Origin: Pseudomonas sp. MYb118
GTDB lineage: Bacteria > Pseudomonadota > Gammaproteobacteria > Pseudomonadales > Pseudomonadaceae
Assembly (NCBI RefSeq): GCF_040947875.1
Contig: NZ_JBFRXN010000001.1
Coordinates: 1-64,000, forward strand
DNA length: 64,000 nucleotides
Reading direction: 5' to 3'
Shown: in pieces, positions 48,221-59,084 of the stretch
Numbering within the stretch: the first letter of the stretch is position 1
Layout: each line of letters starts with the position of its first letter
The notes under the pieces: generated by a model
Told to the model about the DNA's origin: nothing
Database searches by the model: none
What the model saw: the letters and a program-made list of their open reading frames with translations, nothing else
Position numbers and translations under genes: made by a program

Positions 48221-49045
48221 TTATTCCAGTTTCTTGAACAACGCATTGCCACAGCGCGAACAGAACGCCGCGCCATGTTCGTGGCTGTTCTTTTTGCACA
48301 CCGGGCAATCGTGTTGCAGTTGCTCACCGCGCAGGGCATTGGCCAGTTCGGCGGTGAAAATACCGGTGGGCACGGCGATGATCGAGTAACCGGTGATCAT
48401 CACCAGCGACGAAATAACCTGGCCCAGCGGCGTCTTCGGCACGATGTCGCCGAAGCCCACGGTGGTCAGGGTCACGATAGCCCAATAGATGCCCTTGGGA
48501 ATGCTGGTGAAACCATGTTCGGGGCCTTCGATCACGTACATCAAGGTGCCGAACACCGTGACCAGGGTGCAGACGCTGACCAGGAACACCACGATCTTCT
48601 GCTTGCTGCCGCGCAGCGCCGACATCAGGTAGTTGGCCTGCTTGAGATAGGGGCTGAGCTTGAGCACCCGGAAAATCCGCAACATGCGGATGATCCGGAT
48701 GATCAGCAGGTACTGGGCATCGGAGTAATACAGCGCGAGGATGCCGGGTACGATGGCCAGCAGATCCACCAGCCCGTAGAAACTGAAGGCATAGCGCAAC
48801 GGCTTGGGCGAGCAGTACAGGCGCAGGATGTATTCACCGAGGAAGATGATGGTGAAGCCCCACTCGATGTATGCCAGCACATCGGCGTAGTTTTTGTGCA
48901 CGGTGTCGATGCTGTCGAGCATCACGATCACCAGGCTGGTGAGGATGATCAACAGCAGAATGCCGTCGAAGCGCCTGCCGGCCCGGGTGTCGGTCTGGAA
49001 AATCATGACGTAAAGCTGTTCACGCCAGTTTTTGCTGCTGTCCAT
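48221..49045 (-). CDS. Voltage-gated potassium channel with C-terminal zinc ribbon
   Basis: The 274-residue protein has six membrane helices: S4 carries regularly spaced Arg residues (RIIRMLRIFRVLK), and the pore loop has the K+ filter TTVGFGD. After S6, a short tail carries two CxxC pairs (CPVC and CSRC, about 23 residues apart) that form a zinc-ribbon-like knuckle. ATG 49045 is preferred over TTG 49063. It follows the urea transporter gene by 21 bases. Confidence 0.88.
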   Translation of the reverse strand: MDSSKNWREQLYVMIFQTDTRAGRRFDGILLLIILTSLVIVMLDSIDTVHKNYADVLAYIEWGFTIIFLGEYILRLYCSPKPLRYAFSFYGLVDLLAIVPGILALYYSDAQYLLIIRIIRMLRIFRVLKLSPYLKQANYLMSALRGSKQKIVVFLVSVCTLVTVFGTLMYVIEGPEHGFTSIPKGIYWAIVTLTTVGFGDIVPKTPLGQVISSLVMITGYSIIAVPTGIFTAELANALRGEQLQHDCPVCKKNSHEHGAAFCSRCGNALFKKLE

Positions 49046-49066
49046 GGATAACGCCTGACTCAAAGA

Positions 49067-49981
49067 TCAGCGCAGCCTAGGTTGATTGTCCCCGTGAGCG
49101 CAAGGCGCGTTATCCACCGACGGTTTGCCGAACATTTGAATGCCGGCGCGGATCAGCCAGCAGGCGAGGATGAACGGTGCCGTGAGCGTGGCCAGGCCGA
49201 TGGCGGCGAACAGCGGCGTGAGCAACAACGCCATGACGATGCCCAGTAGTGGCAACCAGGGTTGCTGGCGCTGCGGGCTGAAGGCCAGGGCCGCCAGCAC
49301 CGCGTTGTAGCCGCCCAAGCCCTGCAGCGCCGTCGCGGATTCGTGGTGCAGCAGGCTCGAGCCCAGGCCCAGCAGCGAAGCCGTCAATGCCCAGGCGCAG
49401 GCCCGGCGATCGGCGATCAGCAGGCCGGTGGCGATCATCGCACCGGCCAGCGGGTGGTCGAGGAACATCACCTGGCCGAATCCCTTCAGGGATGCCGCCA
49501 GCAGGTTCATCGTGTTCATGTCCACTGGCGTTGCCGGGGCAGCCGGTTCGGCGAAACACAGCAGCAACCAGGCCAGGCCCACGAACGGCGCGGTGTAGGC
49601 CGGCACGCACCGATTGACCCGCGCACGCTTGAGCCACTGTTGGGTGATCATCGCGCTCAGGCCGCCGGCGGCCAGGATCAGCAGCGGCATCATCGCCGAC
49701 CAGGGGAAATACAGGCTCAGCAGCAGGCCGAGCAGCACGCCGTTGTAGCTGAACAACCCGGCCTGGCGATCGGCCTTGGCGTAGTTGCGCCGTTGCGCGG
49801 TGAGCAACCCGGCGACGCCTCCCAGCAGCGCCCCGCCAAGCAGGGCCGGCGCGGTGAACAGAATGGCGCACAGGCACAGCAGGCCGCACAGTGGATGACG
49901 CTGGAGGAAAATCTGGCTGAAGCCGTTGAGCAGGGCTTCGGCCCAGTCGGGGCAGTGGGTGTTGAAGTGATGGGCAGGCAT
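49067..49981 (-). CDS. Urea transporter (UT family)
   Basis: The 304-residue protein is hydrophobic, with about ten membrane segments and the two-fold UT pattern; the repeated LxGFGQVMFLDHPLAG-type motif (LKGFGQVMFLDHPLAGAM and, earlier, LNGFSQIFLQRHPLCGLL) marks urea channels. No urease genes are in the window. Confidence 0.85.
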   Translation of the reverse strand: MPAHHFNTHCPDWAEALLNGFSQIFLQRHPLCGLLCLCAILFTAPALLGGALLGGVAGLLTAQRRNYAKADRQAGLFSYNGVLLGLLLSLYFPWSAMMPLLILAAGGLSAMITQQWLKRARVNRCVPAYTAPFVGLAWLLLCFAEPAAPATPVDMNTMNLLAASLKGFGQVMFLDHPLAGAMIATGLLIADRRACAWALTASLLGLGSSLLHHESATALQGLGGYNAVLAALAFSPQRQQPWLPLLGIVMALLLTPLFAAIGLATLTAPFILACWLIRAGIQMFGKPSVDNAPCAHGDNQPRLR

Positions 49982-50027
49982 GGCAGTTCAAAAAGTCAGG
50001 GAGACCGGATGGCCTGTCACAGAACTA

Positions 50028-50116
50028 CTGTGGGAGCGAGCCTGCTCGCGATGAAAACACCGCGGTGTTTCAGGTACTGCGCAGTGATTTCATCGCGAGC
50101 AGGCTCGCTCCCACAG
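50028..50116. repeat. REPIN
   Basis: CTGTGGGAGCGAGCCTGCTC (from 50028) and its inverse (to 50116) flank about 37 bases. It lies between the urea transporter start and the glxR stop. Confidence 0.92.
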
Positions 50117-50133
50117 GGAGGGTGAGGCGGGGC

Positions 50134-51027
50134 TTACTTCTGATCGCGAATCGAGAAATTGGCCATGTGCTCCAGGCCCTTGATCAGCGCCGAGTGGTCC
50201 CAGTTGCTGCCACCGATGGCCGCGCAGGTGCTGAACACTTGCTGGGCGTTGGCGGTGTTGGGCAGGTTGATGTTCAGCTCCTTGGCACCTTGCAGGGCCA
50301 GGTTGAGGTCCTTCTGGTGCAGGCTGATGCGGAAGCCCGGATCGAAGGTGCCCTTGATCATGCGCTCGCCGTGCACTTCGAGGATCTTCGACGACGCGAA
50401 GCCACCCATCAGGGCTTCACGCACCTTGGCCGGGTCGGCACCGTTTTTCGAGGCGAACAGCAGGGCTTCGGCCACGGCCTGAATGTTCAGCGCGACGATG
50501 ATCTGGTTCGCCACTTTCGCGGTTTGCCCGTCACCGTTGGCGCCGACCAGGGTGATGTTCTTGCCCATGGCCTGGAACAGCGGCAGGGCGCGTTCGAACG
50601 CGTCGGCATCGCCGCCGACCATGATGCTCAGGGTCGCAGCCTTGGCGCCGACTTCGCCGCCGGATACCGGTGCGTCGAGGTACTGCGCACCTTTTTCGTT
50701 GATCTTGGCGGCGAAGGCCTTGGTGGCGGTCGGCGAGATCGAGCTCATGTCGATCACCACCTTGCCCTTGCCAACACCGGCGGCCACGCCGTCGGCGCGG
50801 AACAGCACGTCATCGACCTGCGGGGTGTCCGGCACCATGACGATGATGAATTCGGCTTCCTGAGCGACTTCCTTCGGGTTGGCCAGGGCGATGGCCCCCG
50901 CGGCCACCAGATCAGCCGGGGCGGCGTCGTGATGCGCCGACAGGAACAGGCTGTGACCGGCTTTCTGCAGGTTCGCCGCCATTGGGTGGCCCATGATGCC
51001 GGTGCCGATGAATCCGATTTTAGCCAT
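50134..51027 (-). CDS. glxR: Tartronate semialdehyde reductase
   Basis: GlxR reduces tartronate semialdehyde (2-hydroxy-3-oxopropionate) to D-glycerate with NAD(P)H. The 297-residue protein has the beta-hydroxyacid dehydrogenase motifs: GFIGTGIMGHPMA at the N-terminus and the catalytic Lys in GQTAKVANQ. ATG 51027 is used; the longer frame runs into a REPIN. It is the last gene of gcl-hyi-glxR. Confidence 0.94.
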   Translation of the reverse strand: MAKIGFIGTGIMGHPMAANLQKAGHSLFLSAHHDAAPADLVAAGAIALANPKEVAQEAEFIIVMVPDTPQVDDVLFRADGVAAGVGKGKVVIDMSSISPTATKAFAAKINEKGAQYLDAPVSGGEVGAKAATLSIMVGGDADAFERALPLFQAMGKNITLVGANGDGQTAKVANQIIVALNIQAVAEALLFASKNGADPAKVREALMGGFASSKILEVHGERMIKGTFDPGFRISLHQKDLNLALQGAKELNINLPNTANAQQVFSTCAAIGGSNWDHSALIKGLEHMANFSIRDQK

Positions 51028-51070
51028 GAGAAATTCCTCTTGTTTTAATAAGTCGCAACGCGCGCGCCCC

Positions 51071-51162
51071 CTGTAGGAGCGAGCTTGCTCGCGATAGCGG
51101 TGTGTCAGATATGCACTGGGTGACTGAACCACCGCCATCGCGAGCAAGCTCGCTCCTACAGG
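51071..51162. repeat. REPIN inside the gcl operon
   Basis: CTGTAGGAGCGAGCTTGCTC (from 51071) and its inverse (to 51162) fill the hyi-glxR gap. Confidence 0.92.
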
Positions 51163-51170
51163 GGAGGGGG

Positions 51171-51953
51171 TTAGATCGCGTTATGGGTTTTCAGCCAGCC
51201 AAGCCCTGCTTCGGTGGTGGTCAGCGGCTTGTATTCGCAACCCACCCAACCCTGATAACCGATGCGGTCCAGGTGTTCGAACAGGAAGCGGTAGTTGATT
51301 TCACCGGTACCCGGCTCGTTGCGCCCGGGGTTGTCGGCCAGCTGGATGTGGTTGATCTCGCCCAGGTGCGCGGCCATGGTGCGGGCCAGGTCGCCCTCCA
51401 TGATTTGCATGTGGTAGATGTCGTATTGCAGGAACAGGTTGGCGCTGCCCACCTGCTCGCGAATCGACAGGGCCTGCGCCGTGTTGTTCAGGTAGAAACC
51501 GGGGATGTCACGGGTGTTGATCGCTTCCATCACCAGTTTGATGCCCGCCGCTTGCAGCTTGTCGGCGGCGTACTTGAGGTTGGCGACGAAGGTCTTCTCC
51601 ACGGTGGCATCGTCCACGCCCTGCGGGCGAATGCCGGCCAGGCAGTTGACCTGGGTGTTGCCCAGTACCTGCACATAGGCAATGGCCAGGTCGACCCCGG
51701 CGCGGAATTCTTCAACGCGGTCCGGCAGGCAGGCCAGGCCGCGCTCGCCCTTGGCCCAGTCACCGGCCGGCAGGTTGAACAGCACCTGGGTCAGGCCATT
51801 GGCATCGAGTTGGGCCTTGATCTCGGCGGAGCTGAAGTCATAGGGGAACAGGTACTCGACACCCGTGAAGCCGGCCTTGGCGGCCGCTTCGAAACGGGCG
51901 AGAAAATCCTGCTCGGTGAACAGCATGGACAGGTTGGCTGCGAAACGCGGCAT
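51171..51953 (-). CDS. hyi: Hydroxypyruvate isomerase
   Basis: Hyi interconverts hydroxypyruvate and tartronate semialdehyde. The 260-residue TIM-barrel protein shows metal-site motifs ending VMEAINTRDIPGF and QLADNPGRNEPGTGEINY. ATG 51953 (MPRFAANLSMLF) is chosen because upstream sequence is REP. Confidence 0.94.
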   Translation of the reverse strand: MPRFAANLSMLFTEQDFLARFEAAAKAGFTGVEYLFPYDFSSAEIKAQLDANGLTQVLFNLPAGDWAKGERGLACLPDRVEEFRAGVDLAIAYVQVLGNTQVNCLAGIRPQGVDDATVEKTFVANLKYAADKLQAAGIKLVMEAINTRDIPGFYLNNTAQALSIREQVGSANLFLQYDIYHMQIMEGDLARTMAAHLGEINHIQLADNPGRNEPGTGEINYRFLFEHLDRIGYQGWVGCEYKPLTTTEAGLGWLKTHNAI

Positions 51954-51985
51954 GGTGGTCTCCTGTGAATCTTGTGAGGATCCCA

Positions 51986-52079
51986 ACTGTGGGAGCGAGC
52001 CTGCTCGCGATAGCGGCGTGTCAGTCAACATTGATGTTGAATGTGCCGGCCTCATCGCGAGCAGGCTCGCTCCCACAGT
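51986..52079. repeat. REPIN inside the gcl operon
   Basis: ACTGTGGGAGCGAGCCTGCT (from 51986) and its inverse (to 52079) fill the gcl-hyi gap. Confidence 0.92.
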
Positions 52080-52094
52080 GGGAACAGTGAACAG

Positions 52095-53870
<1,776 letters not shown>

Positions 53871-53897
53871 GGTTTTGTGCCTCTTTACGTTTTGTAA

Positions 53898-53907
53898 TTG
53901 TATACAA
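53898..53907. promoter_or_regulatory. Operator palindrome 1 (gcl side)
   Basis: TTGTATACAA, a perfect 10-bp palindrome, 28 bases before the gcl ATG. It is identical to the copy at 54036. The pattern TNGTNNACNA is typical of FadR-type GntR regulators. Confidence 0.65.
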
Positions 53908-54027
53908 GTGGCTTTGCGACGAGTTTATTCACGACTGGCTGCGCAGGTCAATCCATTTTCTCAAGCGCCTGTTTCATTCGTCGGAAGGCCGATTTACTGT
54001 GGCGTTTCGTCGCATGTGGCGTTTTCG

Positions 54028-54054
54028 TTGATTTATTGTATACAAAAATATAAT
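54028..54054 (+). promoter_or_regulatory. Promoter of the glcG-like gene with operator palindrome 2
   Basis: TTGATT (54028-54033) and TATAAT (54049-54054) are spaced by 15 bases, and the spacer holds the perfect palindrome TTGTATACAA (54036-54045). A repressor bound here would block the polymerase. Confidence 0.6.
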
Positions 54055-54138
54055 TCATTGTGTTCTATTTGTTGCATGCGGCTGCGCTACAAACGCGCAG
54101 CCCGACCGCTTTCCCTATAACAAAATGAGGACGGCACC

Positions 54139-54579
54139 ATGAGCGCTTTAACCTTGAAAGTGGCAGTCAACCTGGTCAACGAGGCCATCAACGCCGGGCG
54201 GGCCATTGCGGCCGCCCCCCTGACCATCGCGGTGCTCGACACCGGCGGACACCTGATCACCCTGCAACGCGAAGACGGCGCGAGCCTGCTGCGCCCGCAG
54301 GTCGCCATCGGCAAAGCCTGGGGCGCCATCGCCCTGGGCAAAGGCTCACGCCTGCTGGCCCTGGACGCCCAACAACGCCCGGCGTTCATCGCCGCCCTGA
54401 ACACCCTGGGCCAGGGCAGCGTCGTACCCGCGCCCGGCGGCGTGCTGGTGCGTGATCAGGAAGGCAATGTGCTGGGAGCGGTGGGGATCAGCGGGGATTT
54501 GTCGGATGTCGACGAACAGTGCGCGATCAACGCGATCGAGGCGCTGGGGTTGCGGGCGGATGCGGGGGTTGTGGCTTGA
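54139..54579 (+). CDS. GlcG/HbpS-type heme-binding family protein
   Basis: The 146-residue protein is a single GlcG (DUF336) domain: AVLDTGGHLITLQREDGA near the middle and GAVGISGDLSDVDE at the C-terminus. Such genes lie beside glycolate/glyoxylate operons, and this one is divergent from gcl under a shared operator. The biochemical role is not settled. Confidence 0.88.
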   Translation: MSALTLKVAVNLVNEAINAGRAIAAAPLTIAVLDTGGHLITLQREDGASLLRPQVAIGKAWGAIALGKGSRLLALDAQQRPAFIAALNTLGQGSVVPAPGGVLVRDQEGNVLGAVGISGDLSDVDEQCAINAIEALGLRADAGVVA

Positions 54580-54603
54580 TTTGATTTGCAGGGCCTGAAC
54601 TGA

Positions 54604-54701
54604 CGCTATCGCGGGCAAGCCCGCTCCCACACTGTTCAGGGGTATGCAGATGATCTGTGTACAGCATCAATCACTGTGGGAGCGGGCTTGCCCGCGATGG
54701 C
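54604..54701. repeat. REPIN flanking the RAYT gene (left)
   Basis: CGCTATCGCGGGCAAGCCCG and its inverse, ending at 54701, form a pair of the GGGC-stem REP type. The same type flanks the transposase on the other side. Confidence 0.92.
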
Positions 54702-54792
54702 TGTCTAACTGACACATCCAGCTAAAGGTTTGAATCATCTCCAGGCATTTTCATAACTAGCCTTCCCAGTACTTCATCAGGAGGGCAATGGA

Positions 54793-55251
54793 ATGCCTGA
54801 TTTGCCTGCTTCACATCGCTTGCGAATGGGGCGGTATGCCGAACCCCACCGGGTCTACTTGTTAACCACCAATACAATTGATCGGGAGCCCATTTTTAAA
54901 GATGTCAGATTGGGCAGATTGGTCGTGCATCAATTTCGCCGGGCTCAGAATTTCGGGTGGGCGAATTCGCTGGCTTGGGTCGTCATGCCGGACCACTTCC
55001 ATTGGTTAGTCGAGTTGGACAATTGTTCACTTAGCAATTTGATGCGAAGAACCAAATCGTTGATTGCTCGAGAGGTGAACCTTGCCAGCAGTAGAGTCGG
55101 GCCGCTTTGGCAGCAGGGCTATCACGATCGCGCTTTGAGGCGAGAAGAGGATCTGGTGAAAATGGCGCGGTATGTTGTCGCCAATCCGTTGCGGGCTGGA
55201 TTGGTGGAGCGTCTTGGCGACTATCCGCTGTGGGATGCGATTTGGCTTTGA
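54793..55251 (+). CDS. REP-associated tyrosine transposase (RAYT)
   Basis: RAYTs are single-copy Y1/HUH enzymes thought to spread REPINs. The 152-residue protein has the HUH-type metal motif HFH (His68-Phe69-His70 in PDHFHWLVE) and the catalytic Tyr127 in MARYVVANPLRAGL. It is full length and flanked on each side by an inverted REP pair of one type, the usual arrangement. Confidence 0.93.
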   Translation: MPDLPASHRLRMGRYAEPHRVYLLTTNTIDREPIFKDVRLGRLVVHQFRRAQNFGWANSLAWVVMPDHFHWLVELDNCSLSNLMRRTKSLIAREVNLASSRVGPLWQQGYHDRALRREEDLVKMARYVVANPLRAGLVERLGDYPLWDAIWL

Positions 55252-55270
55252 CGTCTGAAACTGAGTCGTT

Positions 55271-55350
55271 CCCATCGCGGGCAAGCCCGCTCCCACAGGA
55301 TCTTTTGAGCTCACAAATCCATTGTGGGAGCGGGCTTGCCCGCGATAGGG
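55271..55350. repeat. REPIN flanking the RAYT gene (right)
   Basis: CCCATCGCGGGCAAGCCCGC and its inverse (to 55350) form a close pair of the GGGC-stem REP type. Confidence 0.92.
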
Positions 55351-55361
55351 TCAATGAGATT

Positions 55362-55967
55362 TCAGTCCAGCTCACACCCCTTGAGCACCAACCGGATGAT
55401 CGTCTGCGCCGCCGCTTCATAGTCGGCTTCGTCGAGTTTTTCCTTGCCGGTGACGGCGGTGATTTGCCAGTCGAAGTCGGCGTAGGTCTGGGTGGCGGCC
55501 CAGATGCTGAACATCAGGTGGTTGGGGTCGAGGGGGGCGATCTGGCCGCGGTCGATCCAGGTCTGGATGCAGGCGATGTTGTGCTTGGCCTGGCTGTTGA
55601 GCTGTTCGATCAGGTCGCTGCTCAGGTGCGGGGCGCCGTGCATGATTTCGCTGGCGAACACCTTCGAGGCGTAGGGCAGGTCGCGGGAGATGCGGATCTT
55701 CGAGCGGATGTAGCCGCTGAGCACCTCATGGGGTTCGCCCTCGGGGTTGAAGGGGGTCGAGGCCTGCAGGATCGGCTCGATGATGCTTTCCAGCACCTCG
55801 CGGTAGAGGTTTTCCTTGGTCTTGAAGTAGTAGTAGACGTTGGGCTTGGGCAATCCGGCCTTGGCGGCGATGTCGCTGGTCTTGGTCGCAGCGAAGCCCT
55901 TGTCGGCAAATTCTTCACTGGCGGCACGCAGTATCAGTTGTTTGTTGCGCTCGCGGATCGTGCTCAT
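55362..55967 (-). CDS. TetR-family regulator (RutR-like)
   Basis: The 201-residue protein has an N-terminal TetR HTH (ILRAASEEFADKGFAATKTS to PKPNVYYYFKTKENLYREV) and a ligand domain of the RutR/YcdC type. In P. aeruginosa a regulator of this kind lies close to the gcl genes. ATG 55967 is used; upstream sequence is unrelated. The ligand is unknown. Confidence 0.85.
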   Translation of the reverse strand: MSTIRERNKQLILRAASEEFADKGFAATKTSDIAAKAGLPKPNVYYYFKTKENLYREVLESIIEPILQASTPFNPEGEPHEVLSGYIRSKIRISRDLPYASKVFASEIMHGAPHLSSDLIEQLNSQAKHNIACIQTWIDRGQIAPLDPNHLMFSIWAATQTYADFDWQITAVTGKEKLDEADYEAAAQTIIRLVLKGCELD

Positions 55968-56102
55968 AAACCAGGGGGTTCCTTGCCTGTTCTGGCGGTT
56001 GCGCATGGTAGCACCGGCCTTTGGCAGCGCTCAAGAATGCTCCGTGCGCCGCGCCGCCGCGCTATGCTGCTTGGCATCCACCCAAAGAAGGAAACGTGAT
56101 TC

Positions 56103-57017
56103 ATGGCAGGAAGCAGCTTGCTGGTGCTGATCGACGACATTGCCGCGGTGCTCGACGACGTCGCGTTGATGACCAAGATGGCCGCCAAGAAAACCGCTGG
56201 CGTGCTGGGTGATGACCTGGCACTCAACGCCCAGCAGGTCAGCGGCGTGCGCGCCGAGCGGGAAATCCCCGTGGTCTGGGCGGTGGCCAAGGGCTCGTTC
56301 ATCAACAAGCTGATCCTGGTGCCGTCGGCCTTGGCCATCAGCGCATTCATCCCGTGGCTGGTTACGCCCCTGTTGATGGTCGGTGGCGCTTACCTGTGCT
56401 TCGAAGGCTTCGAAAAGCTGGCGCACAAATTCCTCCACAGCCACGCCGAGGACCAGGCGGAACACGCCGAACTGGTCGAGGCGGTGGCGGACCCGGCGGT
56501 GGACCTGGTGGCGTTCGAGAAGGAAAAGATCAAGGGCGCGATCCGCACTGACTTCATCCTCTCGGCGGAAATCATCGCCATCACCCTGGGCACCGTGGCT
56601 GGCGCCGCGCTGACCCAGCAGGTGCTGGTGCTGTCGGGCATCGCCATCGTCATGACCATCGGCGTCTATGGCCTGGTGGCCGGGATCGTCAAGCTCGATG
56701 ACCTGGGGTTGTGGCTGACGCAAAAGCCCGGGCAAATGGCGAAAAGCATCGGCAACGGGATTCTGCGCGCGGCGCCGTACATGATGAAGAGCCTGTCGGT
56801 GATCGGCACGGCGGCGATGTTCCTGGTCGGCGGCGGCATCCTGACCCATGGTGTGCCGGTGGTGCATCACTGGGTCGAGGGCGTCAGCACCGGGGCTGGT
56901 GGGGCGGGGTTTGTCGTGTCGATGTTGCTTAATGGCGCGGTGGGGATAGTGGCGGGGGCGGTGGTGCTGGCGGTGGTGACGGTGGTTGGCAAAATGTGGA
57001 AGTTGCTGAAGGGCTGA
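56103..57017 (+). CDS. DUF808 membrane protein (YedI-like)
   Basis: The 304-residue protein starts [20 protein letters not shown], the family hallmark, and has about five membrane segments in the second half. Function is unknown. An IS110 element lies 25 bases after its stop. Confidence 0.88.
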   Translation: MAGSSLLVLIDDIAAVLDDVALMTKMAAKKTAGVLGDDLALNAQQVSGVRAEREIPVVWAVAKGSFINKLILVPSALAISAFIPWLVTPLLMVGGAYLCFEGFEKLAHKFLHSHAEDQAEHAELVEAVADPAVDLVAFEKEKIKGAIRTDFILSAEIIAITLGTVAGAALTQQVLVLSGIAIVMTIGVYGLVAGIVKLDDLGLWLTQKPGQMAKSIGNGILRAAPYMMKSLSVIGTAAMFLVGGGILTHGVPVVHHWVEGVSTGAGGAGFVVSMLLNGAVGIVAGAVVLAVVTVVGKMWKLLKG

Positions 57018-57066
57018 ATGAAACACTGAACCAATGTGGGAGCAACTGTCTTACCCATACCGCTCA

Positions 57067-57996
<930 letters not shown>

Positions 57997-58003
57997 TTAC
58001 ACT

Positions 58004-58168
58004 CAGAAGTGAGAGTGCTCTGGCTTTGCCCACGCTTGTGATTCGAGTGGCGCTCGTCTAACTGTTCGGGCTTATGGGCCAGAGTGGAAAGGTGGATGGC
58101 AGCTCGGCTCCCCCACGTGCTTCAAGCACCGCGGACTCACAGCTTGCCATCCACCCCTCTCACCTCTG
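58004..58168 (-). ncRNA. Predicted IS110 bridge RNA
   Basis: Read on the minus strand, the region folds into three stems. A closing stem pairs 58157-58168 with 58004-58015 (12 bp, one G-U). The target loop is closed by an 11-bp stem GGUGGAUGGCA / UGCCAUCCACC (58145-58155 with 58091-58101) and has an inner hairpin at 58117-58129. The donor loop is closed by CUCUGGC / GCCAGAG (58078-58084 with 58018-58024). Guides: AGUCCGC (58131-58137) and GUGGGGG (58110-58116) fit the REP target; ACAGUU (58060-58065) and CACAAG (58035-58040) fit the element ends. Order (target loop then donor loop) matches known bridge RNAs. Confidence 0.8.
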
Positions 58169-58192
58169 ATTTTATTCCCTGATCAAGACACA

Positions 58193-58278
58193 AGCGGGCT
58201 TGCTCGCGAAAGCGGTGTGTCAGTCACCATCAAAGTCGACTGACACACCGCTTTCGCGAGCAAGCCCGCTCCCACAGG
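58193..58278. repeat. REPIN interrupted by the IS110 element
   Basis: AGCGGGCTTGCTCGCGAAAG at the left is the rest of a REP whose first bases (TGTGGGAG) lie at 57035-57042, on the other side of the element. The inverse partner ends at 58278 (CTCCCACAGG). Confidence 0.88.
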
Positions 58279-58295
58279 TTTTGGTTTTGTTTGAC

Positions 58296-59084
58296 CTATT
58301 CGGCAATCTGCAACTTGCGCGACTCGGTGTACACGTAGCGCACCTTCTCATACTCGAACGGCGAGTTCAGCTGGCCATAGCGGAAGCTGGTCTGGTAACG
58401 CTTGTCCACGGCCCGCAAGGCCCACACTTCCGGATGGTTGGAGCTGACTTCGGCGACGTTGAGGAAGTTGATTGCGTTCTCGGCGCTGAAGTCCACCAGC
58501 AACCCGCCGGTATCGCGCAGGTTCGACGGTCCGAGGATCGGCAGCACGAAGTAGGCGCCGGCCGGCACACCATAGAAGCCCAGGGTCTGGCCGAAGTCTT
58601 CGCTCTGGCGCTTGAGCCCCATGGCGGTCGCCGGGTCCCACAGGCCGGCGATGCCGATGGTGGTGTTGAGCAGCAGGCGCCCGGTGATTTCCATCGAGCG
58701 TTGGCCCTTGAACTGCAACAGGCTGTTGAGCAGGTTCGGTACGTCGCCGATGTTGTTGAAGAAGTTGCTGACCCCGGTGCGCACGAAGCTCGGGGTGATG
58801 TAGCGATAACCATCGACCACCGGCAGGAACACCCACTCATCGAAGCGGTAGTTGAAGTGGTAGACGCGGCGGTTCCACTCCTCCAGCGGGTCATAGACGT
58901 TCAGTGCGCTCAGCGTCGAGCGTTCGAACTCGCGCTGGTCCAGGCCCGGGTTGAACTTGAGTTTGCTCAGCGGTTCCTTGAAGCCATCGCTGTCGATGAC
59001 CACGGGCGCGTTGGCCTTGCTGTTGTCGGCATTGGCGGTGGTTGCACAGAGTAGCGCGGCGATAAGCAGGAGGTATTTAGCCAC
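58296..59084 (-). CDS. mlaA: Outer-membrane lipid asymmetry protein MlaA (VacJ)
   Basis: MlaA removes misplaced phospholipids from the outer leaflet of the outer membrane with porins. The 262-residue protein has an N-terminal signal (to about Ala19), then the VacJ core YDPLEEWNRRVYHFN and GDVPNLLNSLLQFKG. Cys13 lies in a poor lipobox (LLCA), so lipidation is uncertain. It overlaps the preceding hydrolase gene by eight bases. No mla transporter genes are near. Confidence 0.93.
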   Translation of the reverse strand: MAKYLLLIAALLCATTANADNSKANAPVVIDSDGFKEPLSKLKFNPGLDQREFERSTLSALNVYDPLEEWNRRVYHFNYRFDEWVFLPVVDGYRYITPSFVRTGVSNFFNNIGDVPNLLNSLLQFKGQRSMEITGRLLLNTTIGIAGLWDPATAMGLKRQSEDFGQTLGFYGVPAGAYFVLPILGPSNLRDTGGLLVDFSAENAINFLNVAEVSSNHPEVWALRAVDKRYQTSFRYGQLNSPFEYEKVRYVYTESRKLQIAE

